From positions 57,669,172-57,733,171 of the forward strand of contig NC_058339.1 in assembly GCF_905475395.1 (NCBI RefSeq): a DNA stretch of 64,000 bases, in the 5' to 3' direction. Position 1 is the stretch's first letter, and each line of letters begins with the position of its first letter. Below the pieces are notes generated by a model. The model worked only from the letters and a program-made list of their open reading frames with translations, had not been told where the DNA came from and searched no databases. Shown here in pieces: positions 42,210-55,680 of the stretch. The position numbers and the translations under genes are program-made. Source of the DNA: Chrysoperla carnea. Taxonomy: Eukaryota; Arthropoda; Insecta; Neuroptera; Chrysopidae.

Positions 42210-43350
42210 GTATCATCTTTATCTGGACTATAAGTGTGATGAAAATGTAGACAGACATCTGTTGTTTAAGAATCTGTTGTTTGAAATAATGCTTAAGAAA
42301 TTTACATGGCATGTTAACAAAAATTATTCAAAGGAAAAAAAAGTACAGGTTGCAAGAAAATTTATTCATAGAATGGTTGTTAGTAAATATTTTTGTGATT
42401 AAAGAAAATATTTAATTGTTATCAAATGATATTAACAGCCTTGCTACAGTTGTGAATTTTCTCATACATTCCTGAGGAAACTTCCTAAAGTGTGCAAAAG
42501 AAATTCATAAGCTCTTTCAGTGGAAGTCACATTGAAATAAGATTCGCTGTTATTGAGATAAACATATCTAGATATCAGAATATATATATTCCAGTAAGCT
42601 GGTTGCAAAATAAGTACTTAACTCAGATTAAAATTAAAGGACAGATTTAAATCCCACAATTTTTTCTACGAGTCTTCAAACCTCAAAATATACGTAGGTG
42701 TACAAGCTCTTTGAGCTTTCGCCACATTTTATAATTTGATCACCCTGTTTTCTTTTTGTCTTATGTTTGAGAAAAAAACCAACCTTCGTAAATCTACATT
42801 CGTTTGTATTTCACAAAATTAGTTTTTATTTTATTTTTTTTATACAAAATTCGTTTTTAAATAAATTGGAGACATCTGAAAAAACAAACAGAATAAATAA
42901 TGAAATATAACTTCATTTTTTATTTTATTTTCCGTAAAATAAAATCACATTAAGGAATAATTCCCTTATCAAAAACAAATTAAAATTAATAAAAAATATA
43001 TATTTCATTTGAGTAAATGTGTACATACGACATACCTACCTTCTTGTTGTAGGTCGAGTACCACTCCGGTGGCTGGTGGGTTGTAGGCTACATAATGGTA
43101 AAAGCGATCAAAAAAGTTTCAAAAGATAGTTAAGAAGTAGGCAATATTAATGCAAATTGGCGAAATGTTTTAGAAGGAAAATGATACGATTATTCGTTTC
43201 TGAAATTTATGGAAGATAAGAAAACGGCCACGGTTATTTCGAAAATGAGCTTCCAAAATGACACTCTGACCGAAATTCCCCATGGGAGTGATAATAAAAA
43301 ATACTATACGACATACTATTCCATATTATTATTCTATATTATTTTTTTGG
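42210..43350. other. AT-rich sequence, nothing recognised
   Basis: No supported feature. The 43050-43080 stretch accactccggtggctggtg has an inverted, imperfect partner at 44785-44810. Confidence 0.45.
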
Positions 43351-43680
43351 GGGCGTTTCCATGGTAACGATACACTACTTTAATTATAGAATTGTATAGA
43401 TGCATATATAATTAAATGGATTTTTAATTAAAAATTTAAATAAATAATTATGATAATTAACATTTGAAAAATATTATTTGTGCAATTTGATTTCTTATTT
43501 TGACAATTTTTAATGCATTAAGTTTAATTAATTAGTGTTTTTCAATAATTTTAATTTGAATCTTTTCTATAACATAGAATGCAAATTAGTCAACAGCCTC
43601 CTTTAACGCCAAAATTTTTCACTGGAAGCGCTAGCATCGATTTTATTGTCCCTACCATGACTACGCACACAACGAATATA
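43351..43680. repeat. R6 dispersed repeat, copy 1, with X-box-like motif
   Basis: It matches 52885-53265 in inverted orientation along about 330 bases (gtccctaccatgactac, aatgcattaagtttaattaa, tgcaaattagtca). At its edge is GTTTCCATGGTAAC (43355-43368), fitting the RFX-factor X-box pattern. Confidence 0.7.
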
Positions 43681-45242
43681 TGGAAAATACTAGATAAAAA
43701 AGGAGATGCTCCAGGTAAAAACTAAATATGATACAAAATAAAACGAAAAATTGGATTGGAATCCAAGTTTTGGGCAATATATGTCAGATATTGAATGAAC
43801 AGTGAATGAAATGCACAGTGCCAAATATCTAGGAGAAATAATCACCAGGCATTCAGTTTTCGAGATACGTGCTCGTAGATATTCTGGATTATGATATTTT
43901 TGAATACAAAGGCAAGTAGAGGACATATTTCGAAAAACAGACATCATTCTGGTCCGTACGTACTATATTTTTATTTATCTTTAAAATGTTTTTAAAATAG
44001 ATTTTAATAGAAATCATTCTTAAGAAGTATGGAAATTTAGTAGATCTATTGGGGGTGCAGTTTTCGAGATACATACTCGTCAAGATTCTAGATTCTGGAT
44101 TTTGAGTTTGTTTTGCCTAGAATTTTTATCAAAATTGAGAAAAATTCGTAGCGCAGGGGCTGCGTTACCTTAACGAATTCCTTCAAAGATTGAAAAAATA
44201 AAACATTTTTCTTAAAATCGAATATTGCATTTTTAGTTTTTCAAAATATTTATTTCAAAAACTAAGTGTCTTGAGAAAAATCATAAAAGTACTTTTTTGC
44301 TTAAAACTGATCAAAATACAAAAATTTTTTTATTTTGAAAAAATTCAAAATTTTGTTCTTTGCACACCCCCCATCTCCTGTTGATCTGTCGATTTTTCGC
44401 ATTAACGAACTTGACCTAACAAATACCAAAACCCTTCTTGATACCAAATTTTATTCAAATTGGACTTAAATTGCGACCGCTAGACAGTTTACAGACATAT
44501 AAACGTACATACATATAAGTAAATGTATATATAAGTTTTAACGATGGTAATTGAAGAAATTTTTTCAAAATTCCACCATCAGTACAAATGCAATAACTCC
44601 GGCAATTCGCTAATATAAAAATTATTTCTTGATATTTTGAATTAATTTAAGAGGCTGAAGAAAATTTTAAACGATGTTTTTGTTGGATGCTAAAGTCTTG
44701 TCACGCGACCGTTCCAATGCTCAACAATCTCCATATAGTCTTGAACTGATACTACCACGGTTGTTATTTCCATTTTGAGCACCAGCGTCACCAGCCACCG
44801 AAGTGTAGTACCTACTTATACGAGCAGTAAGCAGCACAATATTCTTTGATCTTATGTTTACTGTTTTTATTTATTATTTTTATTTTATTTCTGTCCATTA
44901 ACGAGTAAAACATTTTTCTTTTAATTCTTTTGAAAATAAAGTAATTACTATACATGTAACATCAGTGTAGCACCGTGAACCATGGTATAGTTTATGTGTA
45001 CATTCTGCCACTTCTATGTGTGTTTTTAGCAGCTCAATATCCACACATATTCTTTCTCCTCACTTTGCTTTTACTCGAAACGACAACCTGCATGTCATGA
45101 TACATTAAGTGTATGTAATGTAGTTAAATTTACTGAATGATTGCAAAAAATCGGTTAGCGTGATGATTTTTATCCTAAGTGATTGATTTGTATGGTTTTT
45201 GACTTCGATGGATATTTTTTCGCTTCTTTTTAAAACAATTTA
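43681..45242. other. Repeat-like AT-rich region
   Basis: cagttttcgagatacgtgct at 43855 recurs, diverged, at 44060 (period about 205 bp). 44100-44530 (cgtagcgcaggggctgcgtt ... cattaacgaacttgacct) resembles interspersed repeat. No gene is recognised. Confidence 0.45.
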
Positions 45243-45320
45243 TTTAAAAACAAGTGAAAACAAACAGTTGCCTAAGTTAATTGCTGAAATACCATGTATA
45301 GACAGTGTTGATTACGCATT
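45243..45320 (-). repeat. R1 fragment (3' end)
   Basis: aagtgaaaacaaacagttgc ... ataccatgtatagacagtgt matches the 3' end of R1 in inverted orientation to the copy at 45636. Confidence 0.65.
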
Positions 45321-45635
45321 CGTTTGTATTTTTACGTTATGTAAGTAAAGAATGATAAACCAGTAAACACGTACCTACATAATGTATGTAACGTATAAAT
45401 TTAAAATATAAACCTATAGTTTGGTGAATCCGAATTCCTACGAACGCTGAGTTAACGAAGTTTGTGTACGTATCAAAAAAATATTTTTGGAATATTTTAT
45501 CACATATGAAAACAGGAAGTTGAAGTTATAAGTAAAAAATTCAAACAAAATGTCGAATTAAATCTTAGACGCTTTATAGATGTAAGTTTCGAAAGCTTAG
45601 GATTGTAATGATACATACTGTTATAAATAAAGGAT

Positions 45636-46045
45636 ATAAGTTTTATACCATGTATGTATGAAATATATCAAGGTATACTAGTTTACTAGTTTAGTCCCAA
45701 GTTTGTAACGCTTAAAAATATTGATGTCACGAACAATATTGGTTTAGATGTTCATAAAATCACCTAATTGGTTCATTTTCGTTTGTTCGTCCGTCTGTCG
45801 ACACGATAACTCAAAAAGGAAAAGAGATAGCCAGCGGATATTATTATTATAGCGTGTTTAGGACGTAAAAAGTGAGGCCGAGTTCGTGTATGAGCAACAT
45901 AGGTTAACGTCTTGGGTTTATAGGATACATCTTGTAAACCGTTAAAGATAGAACAAAAGTTTAAAAAATGTTCCTTATAAAAAATAAACAACTTTTGTTT
46001 GAAACATTTTCTCGTAAACATCGTTGTTTACCCGTGAGGGTTTAG
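45636..46045 (+). repeat. R1 interspersed repeat, copy 3
   Basis: tttgtaacgcttaaaaatat, cacgataactcaaaaagga, taaaccgttaaagatagaac and caacttttgtttgaaacatt are all in R1 order. The 3' end is lacking. Confidence 0.75.
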
Positions 46046-47407
46046 GTCTCTGTATCTGAAATAACTAGACAAGAAATAAAGATCTGCAAACATTTGAAAC
46101 ATAGTTAAAATCGCTATCTATCAAATTACCATTAAAAAAATCAAAATGGGTTTATCTGTTTATTTTATTAATTTTTCAATTATCTTGTATATAGTACACG
46201 CGTCACATCAGATGATTAAAATGATAATGATACAAATCTCTTACTACTTCGTTTGTTAATAATAATAGTGTTAGAAAAGCGTCGACGTGACTCTCTTTTG
46301 AGTGCAGGATCCTAGATACGTTTGTGTTGTTGTATGTATTAAATAGTTTCTATTGTGTTCTAGTAAGGAAATAAAAAGTGTTAAATTGACACAAAATTAT
46401 GGGGTTAATTATTATCTTAATTATTATTAATTCAGCACACTTTGTATCGTTAATACTCGACGCATCCAATACGATTGATAAAAACGTTTCTGATAGGTGA
46501 TTGCGTTTAACCACAAACTCTACAAAATTGGCGATAAGTAAAATCTTTCAGGAGAATAAATATGATTAGGTAATTCCTACTGATGATAATTTTATTGTGA
46601 TTGAAATACGTTCATAAAATACAAACAAATTGGTCTAGGTATTATAATTTGCAATCCATTAATCAAGTTGAAATTAGTGCAAATAATCACAGGAACCGAA
46701 AGACTATATACATAAATGCAAACATTTTTCTGTCTCTGAATCTTAATTTCAATTATGTGCGGAGGGTGTTATTTCTGTTACGAACTGTACGTTAAATCTA
46801 CAAAGAAATATTTTTAAAGATATTGTATATATTATAATCTTGGATATTACCATTAAAAATGTAAAATCTAAAGTTACCACTACATTCCTTTTAATTATTG
46901 CAACATATTATAATTATATAGAGTGGATTTATTCACATAAAGTTTTGTCTAATTTTGGCAAACTTTTATTATGTGAAATATACATATATACAAGCTGTTA
47001 CTATAAAAACCAGCCATTTTATTAATATAATTGTATTAATAAGAGTAAAACGATATTGTGTAAGAGTTAATTATTCAAGCAATGGGAAATTAAAAAAATA
47101 TCTTGTAGTCGATTAATAGCCAGGCCAAAAAAATTCGTTTAATTTAGTAAAGCTGATCATTTGAGGATTGGTCATGGTAGTTGTGGACACACACATACTG
47201 CGGCCAGTCAAGTGAACGATAGAACAGGGGTCAGATATATCCTGTCGAAACGGTTAAGTTTTACGTGGTACCAAAATGAATTTACTAAAGCTGAAAATTG
47301 TTATACAGATTGCATATTGCATATAAATAACAGTAATGATTGTCAGTCAGTTAGGTGTTAGAACTGGGTTGGGCAGTCAGCCCTTATTTATTGACAATTG
47401 ATACATT
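46046..47407. other. AT-rich sequence, nothing recognised
   Basis: Short frames at 46601, 46840 and 47161 show no domain. Confidence 0.5.
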
Positions 47408-47545
47408 AGATTCATTTATGATTTCCGTGGTATTTAAATAAATTTATTAAAGCAGAAATTTGTTTTACAACAATATACAAGCTGTATAACAATTTTTAGC
47501 TTTAATAAATTCATTTAAATGCCAGAGATATCATAAATGAATCTT
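47408..47545. repeat. Fold-back repeat FB8
   Basis: Arms 47408-47453 and 47499-47545 (attcatttatgat, aaatttattaaagc) form a 46-bp imperfect stem with a 45-base loop. Confidence 0.7.
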
Positions 47546-48789
47546 ATCTATTAATAGAATTATCTGAAACTATGTCCATAGTAAGATATTAACTTTAAGA
47601 AAGATTAAATTTCTCTTAAATACATAATTGCAATTTCATGATAAGTGGCTAGGCTTGTCGGTGACGGCGAATATAACTAAAATCATAATAATAATCTTCT
47701 ATTGATATAATATTTAAGTTTCAATCCACCAAGTTAATAATAGTTATTGAATGATGTCGAATATGTAGAAAACTGAATGGTCCATAAAACAGAATGCTCT
47801 TGCAATTCATTTGTTAAATTTCACCACGATACGATACTAGTTACAATTAATTACAACAGTTGGTTCCCGCAGGTAAGAATCATAAAGCAGATTCGTTTGT
47901 CGCTATCCACTAGAGACGTTACATAAACAATAAACATTGAGGTTAGTTGACGAACGGAGAAATGAATTACATATGACGAAGTGAGAAAGTTAGTTGTTTA
48001 CCAAATTACCAAATTTCTAAGACAAAAATAAAGTGTCATGAACTATCAATGTTCCGCTCAAGCTTTTTTTCAGTTATTTTGAGCGGCCTACAATATGAAA
48101 TCAGAAATTCATTATGTTAACACCCTTGAAAATTTTTCTATAATTGTAGCTTCTGCATAAACTTGAAGAATAATATCGAGATTAATATTTCAAGAAAAGC
48201 ATGTGTAACATTTTTCTGAACACTTTATATGTTAAAAGAAAAATTACGTGTAGTGTGTGTTGGGATGAAATCTTATCGTCTAGAGTAGTCTAGCCATTCA
48301 TGTCGTGCTGTGTACTATAAATGCTACGATGCTTATTCTTTGCAGTGTCAGCAATTTACTATTATAATAATCATCACTCTCTGATTCCAGGAGGTGTGTA
48401 AGTTACGGTCTATCACCAGTTTTCGATAAATGTTATTGAAATTGAAACTTTTCACTTTGTGCATACTTTGAACCTGTTTATCTAATGTCGTATTTGTGTT
48501 GGAGTAAAAACAAAACAAATAATGCCACTGGAGAAATCTGCGTAAATATATTTACAAACACCCCAGATGAAACAAAGGGGAAAAAAAAACTTGTGAGAGT
48601 ACTTGTGGTACTCCAAGACAGAGAGGGTAAAATGAACTCAGAACTGTTTCTAAGAAATTATCTCCCTGCAGCTATATTTTATATGCAACGTCTCAGGAAC
48701 TATTAAAACTCACATTAGGACTCAAATTCGGAGCGCAGCTGGAGGTAGTTGTAAGTAAGAAAATTATTTATGTCTTTATGTGTTTTTAA
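47546..48789. other. AT-rich sequence, nothing firmly recognised
   Basis: A good donor-like cag|gtaagaatc at 47868-47879 and a 73-codon frame at 48485-48706 are not supported by any partner exon or domain. Confidence 0.4.
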
Positions 48790-48870
48790 CCCGTCAATCA
48801 TTCGATAATCTTTAGGCGCCTGATGAGCGATTCACCGCAATTTCTGCGCATGCATTAAATATTTCACGGG
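48790..48870. mobile_element. Tiny TTAA-flanked MITE (81 bp), piggyBac-like
   Basis: TTAA on both sides (48786-48789, 48871-48874) with ends CCCGTCAA and its inverted near-match TTCACGGG. The TTAA duplication and CCC/GGG termini fit the piggyBac superfamily, but the inverted repeat is only 5-8 bases, so chance is possible. Confidence 0.4.
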
Positions 48871-48874
48871 TTAA

Positions 48875-51323
48875 GTATTCTTTAAATTTGTAAATTACAA
48901 CTTCATAATTTTATATTTATTTTTGAATGCTAATTCAAAATAGTACACTTCTTCGATTTTTTCAAGTAAATTTAAAATATCTTGAGCAGATTTGTTTTTT
49001 TTTTTTCAAATTTGACTAGAATTACAAAAGTTCCAATGATAGTTAAGTAATCTACAATTAAACAATTACATAATGACAAAATGATTAATTTTAGTTAAAT
49101 TATAGAAATTTATTATATATTCATCAATATATAATAACACACTACTGTAAATATTTATTCAATTGAATGAATGTTACAGGCTATGTTCAAAATAACAATG
49201 CTTTCAAAATTATATTATAAATAAATGAATACAAAGCGTACTTATTTATCGACATTTATTAAACTTATTATTTAAATGTATTAATATAATTATTAATTAT
49301 TATCACAAATATTTTTGTCAAAAATATATTGAAATTTAATTATTTATACAAATAAATTCGTGAACAGCTCCTAGCGGACTGAATAATAAACATTCGCCTC
49401 GTTAAAGAGAAGATCACAATTTCTGAAGGGCTCGAAAAAAATATATTTAAAAAATCTGTAGATTGGTTGAAAAAATTTGAAATTTCATAATTCATAAATA
49501 GATAGAAATTATTTGAAGACAAAAAGACCCTTATTAAACAACAAAACTAACTTTGTCCTGTAAATATATGAATTGTAGAAAATCGATTATGGTCTGTGAT
49601 ATTCTCGTACACACAATCCTTTGAATAACGACCCTATTGGTTTGGCTGTTTCTACAACCAGTTGTAAATGAGTAACAGCACTCATGCCATCACACACATA
49701 TTTATAGCCATGTATGCATGCGAGCAAAGAACGACGAGTCAATAGATTTATCTGTGAGTTGTGGAACGAGACGATGTTTAACTAACATCTCACTTAACCG
49801 ACATCTAATTGATTTCAATCGTCGTAAATGTGTAGTAATTCATTCACATTTAAATACTATGGTGGTCAGGGTTGAGAAATTATGTTTATAAAGGTAATAA
49901 ATTTCTCATTACGAAACTAAATAGCGGAGTGAGATGGAGTCAATTAAACTGATTGACTACGTTTTATTCTTGCCTTGGGAGAATCTTAAAAAGAATTAAT
50001 TAAATTCGATGGACAAGGAGAAACATTTCACTTATACAAATTATTTGAAAACCTTGAGTGCGTATCCGTCGAAACATAAATTTTGTTGCAGCAATATTTT
50101 TATGTTTAAGACTGTTGTCTTGCTACAATATAGACAAAAAGCTTTGGATTATATGCGCAGTTAGAGTATCAGAGCCTGTAATGAATTATGGTAAAATTTT
50201 TTTAGATACTATACCACTCAACTGTTTCTCATTTCATATACTGTTATGAGTTGTTTAAAATTCTGCGCCTCACCATCAGAAGACTGTTTACTATGGCTGT
50301 TTCTGTTCAACAATATAATGCTTTGTATTTATACCTCCTAGTTTTTTAAAATTGCTGGGCAGTTTTTATTTGATTAAAAAATTTGTTAAAAACAGAACCC
50401 TTGCTATATACGCTATCCCAGTTGATGATCCGAATTTTAATTAAGTTTTTCTCGAGTTGGAGATCAAATTTTTATGGTAATTGTATTATAATAACATCTT
50501 TAATAATTATAAAATATTTAAATTTTTCTGACACCATGCCCATATCAAGGCAATGTCTTAAAATGTAATACTAATTTACGTATATAATTTAGAACAGCAA
50601 CTGGAACAATTTATGAGCATTGGGAGATTGAATTAATTTTTGTTTTCAAAGTATATGTTTATGTTCAAATGCCTTCAGTAACTTTCATTCAATGCAATTA
50701 ACAAGGCAGTAAACACGAATGAAAAAAATGAAAACAATTTCTGTAGTCACGACAAATACAGATTTAAGTGCTGTTGTTTTAAAAGGCTTTGAAACTGTTC
50801 AGAGATTTTGACTTTTTTTTGAAAACTTTTATTAATTAGTGACTCACCAAAAAAATTAATTATAAGTAAATGAATGAAAATTATTTACAAAACGTATAGT
50901 AGTTGAAAGCCAATATTAGTCATATTTAATACTAATCATCAAAGGGTTTGGAGGTATTGAACGCAGATATTGAAGGACTCAATTTGTAGAGCGAAAATGG
51001 CAGAGTAAGCAAGATGTTTTTGGTTGAGTCCCCACTCGGATATAGTTCTACTCTTGATGTGAGTCAATTTGAATTATTTGTTCAACCCTGGCAGCATTTT
51101 ACTTTTATATTATTCCACTCTATACATAATAATGTATACTTTCCATATTATTTGTATAAAACCAATGAATTTTATTTGATTACATCAGCGAATATCTGTA
51201 TTCGACCTTAATAATGTGTAATAATACCATAATTTTTTTTTAAAAATAGTTTTAAATAATTTTTTATAGATAGTTTTTATACTCGCTTTATTTTAAAATA
51301 GTTTATATATGTGTGAATTTTTA
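48875..51323. other. AT-rich sequence, nothing recognised
   Basis: No supported feature on either strand. Confidence 0.5.
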
Positions 51324-51805
51324 TACCATGTATATATGTAATATATATCATAGTATATTAAGTTTAGTGCCATGTTTGTAACGCTTAAAAATATTGATGT
51401 TACGAACAAAATTTTTATATAGGTGTTCATAAAATCATCTAATTAGTCCATTTCCGGTTGTCTGTCTGTCTGTCTGTCAACATGATAACTCAAAAACGAA
51501 AAGAGATGTCAACAATTTTTATAGCGGGCTTAGGACGTAAAATGTGAGGTCGAGTTCGTAAATGATCAACATCTTGTAAACTGTTAGAGATAGAACAAAA
51601 GTTTAAATGTAAAAAATGTTCCTTATAAAAACTAAACAACTTTTGTTTGAACCATTTTTTTCGTAAACATCACTATTTACCCGTGGAAATATCAGTTATA
51701 TATGTGTGACATGTATGTGTGAGTAATGTGACAGAGTAATCAACACTGTCTATACATGGTATTTCAACCATTAACTCAGTCAATTGTTTGTTTTCACTTG
51801 TTTGT
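51324..51805 (+). repeat. R1 interspersed repeat, copy 4
   Basis: Near full length: starts ataccatgtatatatgtaat, contains tctgtctgtctgtctgtcaa and gataactcaaaaacg, and ends tcaattgtttgttttcacttg. Confidence 0.8.
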
Positions 51806-52884
51806 AATATAGGTAAAAGCAAGAAAGTGTGTTTATTTAAATAAAATCCTTATAAAATATTAACGTTTATCCCTTCGCAGTCAATGTTCAGACAAAAATT
51901 TAAAAAGTTTTTAAAGTCTTCAGATTTAAAGGCTTTATATATGTGTCTCAGCGATTCATCCAACCTCACTAAATCTAATAAGTGATTAGTGATTTATACA
52001 TAATGGTCAACAAATTGACGTTACATTTGATTGGGATGCAAAAATTTGAAGTTATTCTAAAACTATCAAAGAAATGTCAAGTCAAATTTCATAACTGTAA
52101 AATTTTGTATTTTCGCCCAGAAGATATTGCTTAAATGGTTCTTGAATTAAAAGTAAACGTTGATTGGTTGTGTTTTTGTTATAAATCTTAAATTTTGGCT
52201 CGCAACATACCTATGTACTAAGACTCTTTTGGTAAACCAAAAATATTTAACTCAGCATTTTCTAAAATTTTAATACCCAAATCCAACCGACTTAGAAATT
52301 TTTACGACTTTACTGAATGTATACACGCTACGAGGTGAATATTATAATTACATTTTTTTCCAAAGTAGCCGAAATGTGAAGGTGTGTTGCGCAGAAAATT
52401 AAAAGTTGTTATTCGTTCGTGACAGGTTTCGTTCTTTTTGGAGAAAACATATTCTAAGTCAGAAAATTTTGATAATCTATGTAGTATCTTCTTTAAGAAA
52501 CCTTTTCCTTCTGTTCATAGTAGGCTTTCAAATATATGAAACGGAAATATGTAGAATGCCGTGTCTGCATATACGTGTGTATGTGTATGGAATGGAGCAT
52601 TTGGAGAAGAACATTGAAAATGCATACTCTTCAAAGCAGGTGGGAGTTTTCCTTTCACATAAACAGCAACATAATATAAACAGGAACTATCATAAATATG
52701 AAACAACTTTAGCATAATCAATGAAATTGTGAGAGTTGTCTATGTGAATAAGTACGATAAATATGCAGGATGTTCAAAAAGTTTGTGAAAAAGTTTGTGT
52801 AAAACTCTCAATTTTAGACAATAAAGACTGAGAAAAAATGAAAAACATGTTACAAATACTGGTCCAAAACGGTAGATATAACGA
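51806..52884. other. AT-rich sequence, nothing recognised
   Basis: A 103-codon frame at 52406-52717 overlaps an antisense frame of equal quality and shows no domain. Confidence 0.5.
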
Positions 52885-53265
52885 TGTTTCCTATTCGTTG
52901 TGTGTGTAGTCATGGTAGGGACAATAAAAACGATGCCAGCGCTTCCAGCGCAATTTTGGCGATAAAGGAGGCTTTTATGACTAATTTGCAATTCTTTACA
53001 TGTTAATGTTATAGAAAATGTCAAATTAAAATTAAAAACACAAATTAATTAAACTTAATGCATTAAAACTTGTGAAAATAAGAAATCAAATTTCACAAAT
53101 ATTATTTTTCAAATATAAATTATCATAATTATTTATTTAAATTTGTGAGACAATAATATTAAATTTTCAATGTCAGTCATAAATGCAATCCATACAATTA
53201 ATTATATATGCATTCATATAAATTCTATAATTAAAATAGTATATCGTTACCATAGAAACGCGTCC
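52885..53265. repeat. R6 dispersed repeat, copy 2, with X-box-like motif
   Basis: Inverted copy of 43351-43680. It carries GTTACCATAGAAAC at 53246-53259, again an X-box-type half-palindrome at the same position in the repeat. Confidence 0.7.
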
Positions 53266-53314
53266 AATAAAACTCACGCACGGTTCGAATACCATGTAAC
53301 TCTCGGTCCGTTAT

Positions 53315-54119
53315 GAGTTTCAGCGTCGAATTTTACAAAGAAAACATTATAAATTTTAATATTAAGACTTACGTTACTCTTTTTTTTTTTTTAAGTTGGA
53401 TCACAATCTCGTTGCGACAGTTAACGATTATCCAAACAAATAAGTTAAACACTAAAAGTATATTGCGTGCATACAAGCAGTTCAAATTTTCGGACCTACT
53501 CTAAATTTACGAAAATAATAAGTGTAAAAAAAGATTTAGCCAAAAATTGTAGGATTTCACTCGTACAATCTAATGGTGATCTTGGATTTGACCTTAACTT
53601 TCACCTTGAAGATTACTTCAAGGTCAAGTCGAATTTTACTGTTATTAAAAAATCGATGCGAACAGCGGCCTGCAAACGTTTGGTTGTTAAAAATATTTAA
53701 TTCTTTTTGTATTTTATTGAAAAGTTATGATAACTATTCTGTAAAATATTTAATTCTAATACTTCCTCTTTAGTGAATTCATTTAATCATAACAGTGACC
53801 TTCATGGTCATGGTTAAGGTAAAATCCAAGGCCTGCTTTTCATTGCTCGAGTGAAATCTTACAACTTTTGCATTAGTCATTCTTTACAATCATTATTTTC
53901 TTAAAATAAGAGAGATTCTCCACAAATTGATACACACCGTGTATATAAGCTTATAATTTGTGATACATATGGTTATACTTTAATGACTGTATGCCAATGA
54001 CTGTTTGGATAACCTTTGACAGACGCAACGCGATTGTAATACGACTTAAAAAAAGAGTAACGTAAGAGTGAATATTAAAATTTATAATGTTTTCTTGGTA
54101 AAACTCGACGTTGAAACAC
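53315..54119. mobile_element. Long-inverted-repeat element FB9 (805 bp)
   Basis: Outer arms 53315-53440 and 53995-54119 are about 80% reverse complements (gaaaacattataaattttaa, ttacgttactcttttt, gttatccaaac). Inner arms near 53555-53640 and 53795-53880 also pair (atttcactcg, ttggattt.accttaac). A fold-back or MITE-like element with no recognisable protein. Confidence 0.75.
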
Positions 54120-55599
54120 AAATGGGAAAAATTCGTGCAGGATGATTTATTAGAGAAATTATTATTAGTTAAAATAGCGTCTTATCTATCGTTTTGTAGT
54201 GAGATTGTTTTTCGTGGTTCCAACATTTTTGACATGTTTGCCTCCTTGAACATAACCAGATAGATAAAGATTGACCAATCATCTACTTTGAATCAATCAT
54301 CGTCCATTTGCCTATATAATATCAACTTTGGGGGTGTATATATCGCCTATGGAAGTAGCTGGGTGAACGATTTTAGGTATAAAGATGTAACATTTTCATG
54401 GCTACCTCTCTGTCCAAATTTCGCAATGCACTTTGGTTGCAAAACTTTATCGAAACTATTGCATTATTATATTTTTATTATTTGTTGCTTATATTTTCAT
54501 GTATACTTTTTCGACCTATGACATGTGTTGTCTAAAATGCTCTCAAGTTTCTTTCTAATATTATTCTGATACAACCATTTTCTAGCGTTCCAACTAAAAT
54601 TACCTTAATTTAAAGAGGTAAAATATAATTAAAATATTGAATGCTTGTTTATATATCTTGTTTATTCTTATTTAATAAATTACGCTTTTTCAAGTGAATT
54701 CACAAACCGTATAGACTAAAGTTCAATAAAATAATTTCATATCAACAGTAGTCAACTTTTAAAAGAAAGAAAAAGGCAAAAGAAGAATTAAAACAAATGC
54801 TGGTAATATATCGTATCAGAAATGTATGATAAAAATATATCTTACTGACAAAATAAAATATGTAACCATTTTCGGGGAAAATTCTGGCACAAATAAAAAT
54901 TTCTCTTATATTTTATCATTTTTTTTTTTTTTAAGTTTGAGAAACTGATGAATTAGTATCACACATGAAGAAATATTTCAACAAATTTGTTAAACCAGTT
55001 TTTTATTGTTTTTTTTTCTTTCTCGTTTTCTACATGTATTCCCTGGCAAATAACCAACACTAACTAACGTCGAAAACAGTAGCATCAGAAAGCAGAGTTT
55101 ATATAGTAGTAGTTTACAAAGAATACAAGAGTCTGGAAAATAAAATTGAGAAAGTGTAGTACCAGGAATGAAAACATACTGATATCGATAAAAACTTGTG
55201 ATCCACTGAACAAGATATGGTTAAGTGTCCATGGTTCGAAATCGTACCATTGATCACACTCATATGTTTTCGGGCTAACCACTGCCTATTTTACCTGAAG
55301 GTGGTCATTTTCAACATGTGATCTTGAAAGAGTAATGATATAATGTAAGTGATTAAAACATTAAAAACTCTAAAAGATTCTATTACCGAAATCCTCTTAG
55401 CTGAACGTTCAGTAACAGCGTTCAGTGATATTTTTATTGATTGGATTTTTATGAAAAGTTTCCATATTTTCGCAAGTATTTTCTGGATTTTCTTTAATAT
55501 TTCACAAAATTACTAATTAAAGTTGAATATATTCAAAGTTTTTTCCTAAGCTACGCCCTAACGTGTACACAGTGATGTTTCCGTATAACGATTTAAACA
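54120..55599. other. AT-rich sequence, nothing recognised
   Basis: No supported feature. Confidence 0.5.
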
Positions 55600-55680
55600 A
55601 AAGTAGTTAATTTTTTTTATAAGGAATAACTTTTACATTTAAATTCTTTGTTCTATCTCTAAAGGATTAAAAGATGGATA
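55600..55680 (-). repeat. R1 fragment
   Basis: aacaaaagtagtt, ttttataaggaataactttt and ttgttctatctctaaagg match the 3' third of R1. Confidence 0.6.

Noticed and set aside
43050..44810. Element bounded by inverted ggtggctggtg / caccagccacc motifs
   Set aside because: The match is short and imperfect and no target duplication was found.
52406..52717. 103-codon frame, the longest outside the palindrome
   Set aside because: Overlaps an antisense frame of similar length; no domain, no splice context.
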